Part shown: positions 39,516 to 48,503 of the stretch, one piece after another
Layout: every line of letters begins with the position of its first letter
Numbering within the stretch: the stretch's first letter is position 1
NCBI GenBank assembly: GCA_039707465.1
Contig: CM077651.1
Span: 26,075,019-26,139,018 of the forward strand
From: Rhabdophis nuchalis
Taxonomy: Eukaryota; Chordata; Lepidosauria; Squamata; Natricidae
Direction: 5' to 3'
Length of the DNA: 64,000 nucleotides
Made by a program: the position numbers and the translations under genes
Notes under the pieces: generated by a model
What the model was told of the DNA's origin: nothing
Seen by the model: only the letters and a program-made list of their open reading frames with translations
Database searches by the model: none

Positions 39516-39670
39516 GAAGGGTCACCAACCTTTTGGACCCCAGGGATTACTAAATTCTTAATTCTTTAAAAAAACGATAAAATAGTATTTAGTGCAATAT
39601 TAAACAATGCAAACATTTTTTTCTGCGGACCCCCAACATTTTCTCGCGGACCACCAGTTGGTGACCGCTG
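39516..39670. mobile_element. hAT MITE at the edge of the CpG island
   Basis: The ends are GAAGGGTCACCAACCTTTTG and CCAGTTGGTGACCGCTG, with GGACCCCAGGGATTACTAAA and TCGCGGACCACC inside, a known reptile hAT pattern. Flanks are GTATAAAG and GTGTGAAG (6 of 8). It marks the downstream boundary of the FARP1 island. Confidence 0.75.
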
Positions 39671-39674
39671 GTGT

Positions 39675-41060
39675 GAAGGGGCGGAAGGGGGGCTCGGATG
39701 ATGCCGCCCCCGCCTTCTCCACCGCCCGCCGGCGATCTATCCTTGCAAAGAGCAAAGGGGCGGGGAGAGCGAACTCAGGGGAGCCGGGAGCGAAGGCCCA
39801 CCGCGCGGAACAAGTTCTGAATCCCGAAGAAACAAAAGGCACCAACTTCCCAAAGTCGCCTTTGCCTATCAAGCCCGGGGCGGGGCGGGGATGTTCTGGA
39901 GAGGGGGGGGGGGGGGGGGGAGAGACCGACGCAAACACCTTTAGCCTGCTTAAAGCGGATTTCCAGGGCAAGAGATTTCCCCCCACACCCCGCCCTCCAC
40001 TACACACACACACGCACACACACGAAGTGCTGCCGGCCGCTTCTCCCCGCCAACCAGCCGTTCTCCCCGCGCGCCCCCTGAGCTCCCCCCCAATCTCCCC
40101 GCAAAGCCAGCCAGGCGACGGGGGCGCGCGCACCCCAGCTTTTTTCCATTGTTTCCAAGTCCCTCACCGTTCGCGGTGCTCCTCTCGGGCTATTTTCCCC
40201 CCCTCTCTTTTCCTTTCCTCGTTGTGGCGGCGCAAACAAGTCGGGGTGGCGGTCTCTGGAGGGTCCGAGCCATTAAAGGGTCCTCGAGGAGACTGAGGAG
40301 GAGGAGGAGGGGGCGGGTGCGACGGCGGCAGCGGCAGCAGGAGAGGAACAGGGTTGACACCGAGGGAGCGGCCGGACCGAGATGGCCATGGCTTGAGGGG
40401 CGCGCGAGGAAAGGGGGGGAAAAAGGCGCCCCCCTCCCCCGGCCAAAAGGGCGGGAGCGGGAGATGTCCAGCCGAGGCAAGAGCGGGGAAGCGGCGCAGC
40501 AGCTCCGGGTGGCTGTGGCTGCCGTCGCCTCCCGCTCCTTCTCCTCCCACTAGCGCTCCGGCCCCCGCCTAAAGGGGAGGCGGGGAGGGGAACCGCGGCG
40601 GTGTAGAGCCCCCTCCAGCGTCCGTGGGCGCGTCCTGCCCCCGCCACACGGCTCCGGCCCCCGCCTCCTCCTCCCAGAAGCACGGCGCCGCCTCAGCCTC
40701 GAAGGGCCGGGTCTTTTCCCGTGGAAACCTCCTCCTCCCGGAGGACCAAGCTGAGGGGCAGCCCGCGGAGGGAGAGGAAGGGAGGGGGCCTGGTGGACGG
40801 GCCGTGGCTGCTCCGGAGGTCCTTGAACGGGCGCGGTGTTTAGGTGTGCGCCTTTCCTGCGCAAAGAGGCGTGGCGGCGGCCACAAGTGTGCCAAGCTCT
40901 ACAGAGGGGGCAGCGCGGGATGGAATCCGGTACAAAGCGGGAACAAAGGAAAACGGATCGGGACGGTCGGCGCGGGCGGCTCCAGCTCCCGCAGCTTGTC
41001 TTAGGGACGCCACCATCCCTGACCGAAACTCCTCACCTCCTCTGGAGGAAACCCGATCCA
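39675..41060 (-). promoter_or_regulatory. FARP1: CpG island, probable FARP1 promoter and 5' UTR exon
   Basis: This is the only strongly GC- and CpG-rich stretch of single-copy sequence in the window. It lies upstream of the FARP1 coding exon, in the right place and orientation for its promoter. On the minus strand a consensus donor (ACG then GTGAGGG) at 40168/40167 could end a non-coding exon 1; other GTGAG or GTAAA candidates lie at about 41033 and 41100. It contains a G18 run (39903-39920), a short CA repeat (about 40006-40024) and purine-rich GAG runs. Long open frames here on both strands reflect GC richness, not coding. The exact start site is not determinable here. Confidence 0.7.
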
Positions 41061-41217
41061 ATTTTACTTCTACCGCTGTTGAAAAGCGGAGGTCGTTTAC
41101 CTTGTGACACTCCCAGAATGTTACTAGGGGTCCAGAGTAGCGTATCTTTCCCTAGGTGACGTTTCCCGCTTTTTTTTTAGTTTCTACACCAACAGATCCT
41201 AGATTTATCATTCCCAA

Positions 41218-41256
41218 GGTGTGTGTGTGTGTGTGTGCTTTGTGTGTGTGTGTGTA
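41218..41256. repeat. GT dinucleotide repeat
   Basis: Two GT runs are separated by GCTTT, just upstream of the CpG island. Confidence 0.9.
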
Positions 41257-41521
41257 GCTTGCCAAGATTTCCTTCCCGAACAATGGTCTGTGATAAAGAG
41301 AAAATTGCTCTGGGTAGGAAATGGGAGGTGACTGAAAAGCAGCAGTGTCTGACTTAAGAATGAGGCAGATGGATTTCCCCATACAACCTTTATTGGCAAG
41401 CATGCATACTGAAGGGTACTTTAAGGGTATTTTATTTATTTATTTATTTAAAGGATACATAGATGTAAATCCATAGCACTACTGTGGTTACATGGTTTTT
41501 AGATTGTGCAGGGAGCTGTCC

Positions 41522-41570
41522 AGAATCCCCTGGCCTGCCATGTTCTCAGAATGGCAGGCCAGGGGATTCT
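41522..41570. repeat. Perfect 20-bp-stem hairpin
   Basis: AGAATCCCCTGGCCTGCCAT (41522-41541) is the exact reverse complement of 41551-41570, with a 9-nt loop GTTCTCAGA. Flanks GGGAGCTGTCC and AGATAGCACTCCC add weaker pairing. It lies about 0.5 kb from the edge of the CpG island. The core resembles the centre of the palindromic MITE, so it may be a relic of one. Confidence 0.85.
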
Positions 41571-41966
41571 AGATAGCACTCCCCAAAAGGTGTGGTGAAA
41601 TTGTTTTGTTTTGTTCTCTTTAACAATGTCTGTCTGCAAAGAAGAATGTTGAAGAAAACGAAGTTTGCAAATAAAAAAAAGATTGATTCCTGAATCCTTT
41701 GTGAAATTCCATAATTAAAGTACAATTGAGGCACATTTTCTTCAACTGAATTGGAAGAACCTTTGTACGTTTCTCTAGTGATTGGATATATAACATATAT
41801 GTGTTTGCAAATGGTTATTAATTTTCCCTTCAATGAATAATAGCATCTCACCTTTGAGGATCAATTTATTGCAATGTAAATCATGCTTCATGACAAGGAT
41901 GTGTAGCTTTGCTTGATAAAATAAAAGGTCACTTTAGGCTGCAATTGAATGCCAATTTACCTAGAA

Positions 41967-42380
41967 CTGTGATGGTGAACCTATGGCACGCGTGCCGGAA
42001 GTGGCACACAGAGCCATCTCTCCAGGAACGTGAGCTGTTGCCCGTTGCTCTGCTGGGTTCTGGCGCACCAGCCAACTGGTCTTCATGCACACGGGAGTGA
42101 CAGAAACTGAAAGAGCAGCCGCCCAGTGTGCATGCACACACTGGGAAGTTGATCTTCTGGTTTCCTGCATGCTTACCAGTCACCTGGTCTGCTGTTTTCT
42201 GGTGCACATGCGTGCACAAAGCCCAGCTGGCCGGCATGCATGTGTGCGCCAGAAACCGGAAGATTATCTTCCTGGCACATGCATGCACACCCGGCGGCTG
42301 CTCTTTTGGTTTCTGGCATGTGATGCTCGCTCGCTCAATCCTGTTTCAGCATTCAGTGCCAAGAAGGTTCGCCAACACTG
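41967..42380. mobile_element. hAT MITE, CAGTGATGGC ends (copy 3)
   Basis: The ends are CTGTGATGGTGAACCTATGG and AGGTTCGCCAACACTG. Flanks are ACCTAGAA and ACCTTGAA (7 of 8). It contains repeated internal units with GTGCATGCACAC and TTCTGGTTTCTGGC about every 60 bp. Confidence 0.8.
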
Positions 42381-43021
42381 ACCTTGAAGAAACATGCTAC
42401 ATCTGATTCCAATGAGATTTGTAGCTGAACATATATAAATTATCAACCAAAAATCTTGTTCACAACAGTTTGCAATGTCTAAACAAAATCAGGAACTGAA
42501 ATAAACAATTCTGCTTCTGTTTTTAACACCTGATATACAGAGGCACCGGAGATAATGCCATATTGTTCAGCATTATTATTGAAAACCAACTACAAAGTAC
42601 TCTCAAGTTTTTTTCCCTCTAGGGTAGGCAATAAAAAAACACCTGTTATGCTTGGTGGTTAAGGTGTTAAAATGTTAAAACTAAGAGTGGGGACCTCATT
42701 CTCAGTTATTTCCACTTTACTTACAGAGTTGTGAAGAAAAGTGAGAGGGTAGGACATTTTGTACACCACTTTGAGTTCCCGAACCAAATGTGTGCTGCAA
42801 ATCTAATAAATAAAATGGTAGTAGTTCAGGTTTTCTGAACATATGCTACTAAATTACCAGTTGGATTAGTCAGTGAGTGTTGGATCTGACAAAACAAATC
42901 TTAGGATTTTGCTTATACTTACTTCCCCCCCTTCCCTCCCCCCCCCCAATCAGCTACTAATCTGCTTCACTGGACCTATATGCAATTTAGCAAGGACATC
43001 CTTTTGCCTGACTGAATATGG

Positions 43022-43406
43022 GTTGTCCTCAATTTACAACCATTCATTTAGTGATTGACGTTATAATGGCTTTGAAAAAAGTGACTCATGACTATTTTTC
43101 ACACAACTGTTGCAACATCCCTGTGGTCACGTGATCAAAATTCAGATCCCTGACAAATGCAGTTGTCATATTTATGACCGTTGCTGTGTCCCAAGTCATG
43201 TAATCACTTTTTGTGACCCCCACAAGCAAAGTCAATGAGGAAGTCAGATGCACTTAACAAACATATTATTAACTTAACAACTGCAGTGATTCACTTAACT
43301 GCGCCAAAGGAGGTTGTAAAATGGGACAAAATTCATTTAACAAATGTTTTGCTTAGCAAAAGAAACATTGGGCTCAATTGTAGTTATAAGTCAAGAACTA
43401 TCTGTA
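43022..43406. mobile_element. Short DNA-element family, ACTTACAAC ends (best copy)
   Basis: The ends GGTTGTCCTCAATTTACAAC and AGTTATAAGTCAAGAACTAT CTGTA are imperfect inverted repeats; the interior has TATTTATGACCGTTGCTGTG, TTAACAACTGCAGTGATTCA and TTGTAAAATGGGACAAAATT. Family members with the same phrases lie at 14690-14930, 19729-20290, 26160-26567 and 34515-34850. Non-autonomous; superfamily unresolved. Confidence 0.75.
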
Positions 43407-43699
43407 AATAGTTTCCTAAAGGCGAATGTTTTTGTACCTTAACACACACTTTGTTTTTGAATTGCAGAGGTTTCAAAGAAGGAAAACTTGATATTGATGA
43501 GTTAAGACTATCATTATTTCTTCTGTTAGCTAGTAGCCTATTTTGATTCATTGTGATGTCATACAAAAAGTATAAAGAAAATTAGGAGAGGATACTTATT
43601 TTTATTTATATGCCTTTATTTTGTATGCTTAATATTCTTGAATGTTTTGAGCAGATAACAATCCAGATCATCATAAAAACAAGAAAATTATCTGAAAAT

Positions 43700-45120
43700 A
43701 ATAATAAACTAATGTATCTGGTCTCATATACACAAGTTCAAAAATTAATTTCTCAGTTGAAAAATAGCAAAGCCCCCATCAAACAGTGGGTTAACAGTTT
43801 TACACAAATTCTTAAAAACCAATTTCACCCAATGGTATCTGTTCTAGCTCTTTTCTTCACTACCCTAGTTTTCCAAATTGTATGATTTCCATTATTCTTT
43901 CCATACACAGACAAATCATTGTGCAAACCATTGCCTTATCAGTCCCTTATCTGTAATTAGTAAATCATATACAATTTCTTCTGTTATAAACTTACTGGTT
44001 TGGGGCTTTCCAAAAACATTCTGGCATCAGAGCAAGCAGGGTTTATGTCCAGCTGTTCAACCTTGGACCAAGACACAAAATTACATTAGCTAACAGAAAT
44101 AGCCTTACCAAAGGCAGTGTTTATGTGGCTTTCATAGAATTAAAGATGGCCTTTGATTCTATAGTGAGACTCCAAAGAAAATCAGCTATAACATTGATCA
44201 TAACATTCTTAAATTAATGACTATACTCAGAAAGTACCGTGCAAGTTAACATAAATTGTAAAGGAGAACTAATTAAATCTATCCCTAAGCTAAAAGTATA
44301 AAAGGAGATTACATTCTAACCCCATTATTGTTAAATGATGTTAAAAGATATTGATGTGATTGAAGCCTTTGCTAAACTAGAATTTCCCACTGCGCTATTT
44401 CTTATACTTCTCTATGTTGATGACACCTTCATACTTACCATAACCAGGTAGGTTTGCTTGGATGCCTTGAAGTATTCTCCTTATTGCCATAGGGAATGGC
44501 TTGAGGTCAATAACCCTAAACAAAGGTCTTAATGTTTTCCAGAAAGTGCTTCAAGTCACTGATCAGCTGGAAGATTAATGACAGACCTATTGAGAAAGTG
44601 GTGACCTTTAAGTATGCAGGCATTCACTTTCAATCAACTACTCACTGGATCAATCAAGCAACTTTCATGTAAAAGCCCCCAAAGCATCCTTTACTATCAT
44701 TAAATATGCATGTCAACATAGTAACAGCTATGTACCAGCAGCTGTCAAATTATTTAAGGCTAAAGTGCTGGGCTCAATGCTATATAGTGCTTAGTTATTT
44801 ATAACTATTGCAATATATGTGCATTCTTTGTAGTTGTAATTTTTGAAAATAGTCTTGTATTTAAAGAGCTGTAAAAATAGGATTCCAAATACCAGTCTGT
44901 GATATGAACAGGAAATTAATAAATGGGGAGAAAGCTGTTCTTGCCTTAGATCTAAAATGAGTTTCCTTTAGGTATACAGAAGGCTCAATCTGTTGTATCA
45001 GTGCAACTTAAGAGGTAGTTATGGAAAAGCAATTGGGCCTTGGAGATCATTGCATTTTAAGAGAGATATTCATAAAACCATAAAAGGACAATTAATACCT
45101 CTCTCCAGTGGTAACTAAAG
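43700..45120 (+). mobile_element. Decayed R4/Dong-like LINE reverse transcriptase
   Basis: Broken frames translate in order to GIRASRVYVQLFNLGP, then YVAFIELKMAFDSI (the 'YVAFIDLKAAFDSI' RT motif), LILLYVDDTFILTITR (catalytic YxDD), and FKYAGIHFQSTTHW with AMYQQLSNYLRLK. These fit the R4-like LINEs common in squamates better than CR1 or L1. There are many stops and indels. Confidence 0.65.
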
Positions 45121-45250
45121 TATCTTGCCCTCACTGGAATAAAACTGTTGAACCACAATAGAACTTTAAAAATGTGACTGCATGGCATGTCAATTATTTT
45201 ATTGGCTTTTCTCATTTTCAAAATTATGCAATTCTATTGTTGCCTTAGAT

Positions 45251-45374
45251 CATGGGTGTCAAACTCGCCATGTCACATTGCTATCACATGACATTTTTCA
45301 CATTCAGTGTTTGGGTGTGTGTGTGGCCTGTGTGTGACACATCAAGCTCCCGGACCACCAGTTTGATACCCCTG
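45251..45374. mobile_element. hAT MITE, GTGTCAAAC ends
   Basis: The ends are CATGGGTGTCAAACTCGCCA and ACCAGTTTGATACCCCTG. Flanks are CCTTAGAT and CCTTAGAC (7 of 8). Confidence 0.8.
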
Positions 45375-48360
45375 CCTTAGACAGTTATCATTTGTAGCGA
45401 TTGAAATTTCCATTAGTTCTAATAAAATTGTTTCTTTGTTGTTCTTACATGGTCCAGTCTCTTCATCCTAAGGTGAAGATGAACCAAACTTTTTCATGTT
45501 CGTATTGTATTTTGTATTGTTTCCTTGTAAATCGTCTAAAATCTGATCCAGATGTATACATTTCTGAAGTAAAACTAATTTCTACTTCAAGTTACATTTG
45601 AGTCCTGATAACTTAATAAACATAGTAATGTAGTCTTTACCTTTTGTTAGTTACTTGCTGTGTATCTTGCCATGCAGCTACTCTAGGCAGCTCACAAAAA
45701 TGATGTGCCATTGCCTTCTTCCAGAATATTTTTCAACTTCTCTGTTTAGATCAGGAATTTTTTGGTTTCTCAGAGCGAAACCTATTTAGCTTTCCAAATG
45801 TAGGGCCAGACAGGTACTGACCAGAGATGAGCTAGTCAGTTCTTCCAAAGGTTAAGGGTGAAATAGGTCTCTCTCCCACTAGCAAAGTTAACTTTGGATC
45901 TCACAGTATCAGTTGTGAGGTTTTATTCTGTCCCAAGTAGTTTACTTTGCCCAGGTGTGCAAAAAGCAAGTTGTTATAAAATTTAACAAGGCATCTTGTG
46001 GATATAACTGGAGTGAAACAACTGCTGTCCAGTTGGCAAAATCCCATTTTTACTTATTTTGTCAATCCCCACATTTTATTGATGTGGAATATTTAGCCAG
46101 AGATTTCAAAAGAAACATTTTGCTCATTCATCTATATTTTCCATACTGCATGATAATATGGCAGAGTAGGGTGTTCTTCCAAATAAGGTACCTCTCTTAA
46201 ACTGCACTACCTCCATCTAGTGGCAATACAGAATTGTCACCAAGACCATTTTATGAGAGAAAAAATGGGAAAAGATTTTGCAGAATGTTGAAGTTTGATA
46301 AGGCCACCCGCATTTCATAGAGGTCCACCTCTATAAATTCTTAGTATTGCTCTCAAAAGTGTTTCAAACATGCATCCTACGGGATATGAATTGCCCGGAC
46401 CAATCTGGCACGTGCCAGAGAACTCTGAAAACCAGAACAGGATACCATTAAAAAAGAACCACAAAATTATGAAAAACAAGGCTATAAGAGTATCTGCAGA
46501 ATCAATTAAACACAGAAAATAAGTAAAGAGAATTGGCTTCCCCCCTTTTTAATTGATAAAACTTTCCAAGTTTCACTGGAAATTAACTAACAGCACAGAA
46601 TCTAATTTGTTCTGTAATATCTTATACTCACTGTAACATATTTGGTCTTCAGGAGTAACTGTTCCAGAAAACAAAAGATCCCACTCCAAGCCCTTGTCCA
46701 TCACTTCACTCAAAAATATTTATTACTCAAAAGTATTTCAATAGAACTTATAGAAAAACCAGTGTTTTATCATTTTAAAATGGCTTACCCTTGGAAATAA
46801 TGCAGCTATCAAATGTACTGGGAATACACCCCACTGAAGTTAATGGTGCTTATTTCTAAATTGACATGCACAGATTTCAGTTAATTGGATGAATTTTTTT
46901 GAACCTTGGTATGCTACAGCACAGTATGAAGTGTGCAGTTAAAACCATGAATTAACAAACACATGAACTAACTGGTAGGCAAGGTTGTTCTGGGCCACAC
47001 CTCCTTTACACAATAAGTTATTAACTTCTAGAGATGAAGTACTACATTCTCATCAGTTTTAAATACTGACAAATCATATACATCCCAAATCAGAACCATT
47101 TGTTAGGTGAACTGTACTTTTGAGGGAAAATTTGTCTCAGTATAATGATGCAAAATCAAATCTGGGTTGGTTACCAGGACCAGTGATTTACTCTTCTAAC
47201 CTTTAGGACTCATGCTGGAGACCATTTTCATGGAACAGCCCTCTACTGGAAACATGCTTTGAACTGTTCAGTGTCTTGTTTATGTAATGCCTTATTTATG
47301 TAATGGCTGTCTGTTGTTTCCTTGTGCTGCCAAGCCCTTGACTCCTAGGTACTTGATAAGCTGGTGGTAAATCAGCACTCCTGTTAACTGACAAGGGGCC
47401 CACTGTAGGAGTAGGAAGGCACCATAAGCAGACTCACAGAATAGCTTAAAGCACATATTCCAGTAGAGAGTAGTTCCCTGAAGATGGGCTCCAGTATTAG
47501 TCCCAAAAATAGTAAGAATAAACCTCCGGTCCCAGTGATTTACCCAGATTTGATCTTATATCACTTTCAGAAGGCATATGAAATTAAGCCAACATGGAAA
47601 GTCGAATACAAAATGAAACACAAACATAAACAAGCTCTTCACGGCTTTACAGTGTAGAAGGAAGGGTAAAAACATGAGTGATTGAAGAGTAACTATTTGG
47701 GATGTGGATAATATATGTATTTAGAAACAATCAATTTTTACTGAAAGCAAAGAAGAAACCACACAGCACTGGACTTTTACACAAGCTCTGATTGTATTGA
47801 ATGTCATTTATTGAGGGAGTGGATGAGATACCGTCAGACATGCCAGACACTTCACATTCAAGGCTGAGAACTCAATGGTTTTCTTGAGCCACTATACAAG
47901 CCTGCTTCAGAAAACTGAATTCGATATCAATGAAGTCTTCATGCTTGATGGTGCCTTCAATTTATAGATCCTTAATCTATTGGATTGGTGGGCAGAAGGA
48001 GGTTTTCTACCCTACAAAAATACTCACACTCCAATATGTTTCAACACTAGAGGGTAAAAATGCATGTAATCTGTTTTATAATGGGTCCCTATGAAATACC
48101 GGCTTTAAAGATGTCTTAAATCAGTTTATGCTTAAAAGAAATCTCAACTTGTTTCCCTTTCACTGCCATATAGTTGGTTCATACCATTAGAAAAATACTC
48201 TTCAGTGCTATTGTAGGATTTAAAGGGAACTGCATCTGTGCTGATGGGTAGAAATTCTTAGCAACACCATTTTAACTGCTTCTTCCTGCTGCTACAGCAT
48301 GTAGGTTGCAGAATGACTTACATGCACTGCAGTTTTCTCTTAGAAACAAAACAAAGAAAC

Positions 48361-48416
48361 CTAAACCGAAGGGTAAATGTTTATTTGGAGTTTTTGTGGA
48401 TGATAATTAAGGCCCT
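48361..48416 (-). terminator. IPO5: IPO5 proximal 3' UTR with poly(A) signal
   Basis: On the minus strand AATAAA lies at 48385-48380, about 32 nt after the stop. It is followed 18-25 nt later by GTTTCTTTGTTTTGTTTC, a GT/T-rich downstream element. This is enough for cleavage near 48360. A second AATAAA at 47812-47807 could give a longer 3' UTR. Which one is used cannot be told from sequence. Confidence 0.6.
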
Positions 48417-48503
48417 TTATGGAGAGTTCAGGAGCTCCTGTATGGCTGCCTGCTGGTCTGCACTTAGCTGAGATATGCATTCTGTCCACAAGCCTCCCGA
48501 AGT
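48417..48503 (-). CDS. IPO5: IPO5 last coding exon and stop
   Basis: The coding part has 87 nt: [18 protein letters not shown] then [10 protein letters not shown] and TAA at 48419-48417. The C-terminus matches the family ending QELLNS plus one residue. The acceptor is TTCTTCTGTAG. The exon continues into the 3' UTR. Confidence 0.95.
   Translation of the reverse strand, partial: TSGGLWTECISQLSADQQAAIQELLNSP

Larger units (their letters stand above)
19666..40167 (-). other. FARP1: FARP1 intron 1 (inferred)
   Basis: The interval between the probable non-coding exon in the CpG island and the first coding exon is inferred to be intron 1, about 20 kb. It holds mariner-type elements (about 22683-23209, 25353-25942), hAT elements, a 5S-derived SINE, an RTE/BovB-like relic and microsatellites. 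Stretches at 28360-29730, 29930-31080, 31720-34510 and 35410-37120 contain nothing I can name beyond short tails. Confidence 0.6.
41100..48360. other. Intergenic interval IPO5-FARP1
   Basis: This is a compact tail-to-promoter interval between the IPO5 poly(A) signal and the FARP1 CpG island. It contains a GT repeat, a perfect 20-bp-stem hairpin, two hAT elements, a copy of the direct-TIR repeat at 43022-43406 and an R4-like LINE relic. From 45640 to 48360 I see no gene; parts may be distal IPO5 3' UTR. Confidence 0.7.

Noticed and set aside
39600..41107. Many long overlapping open frames on both strands (up to 229 codons)
   Set aside because: The region is a CpG island; stop codons are rare in GC-rich sequence. 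Frames are low-complexity (Arg, Pro, Gly), overlap on both strands and match no family.
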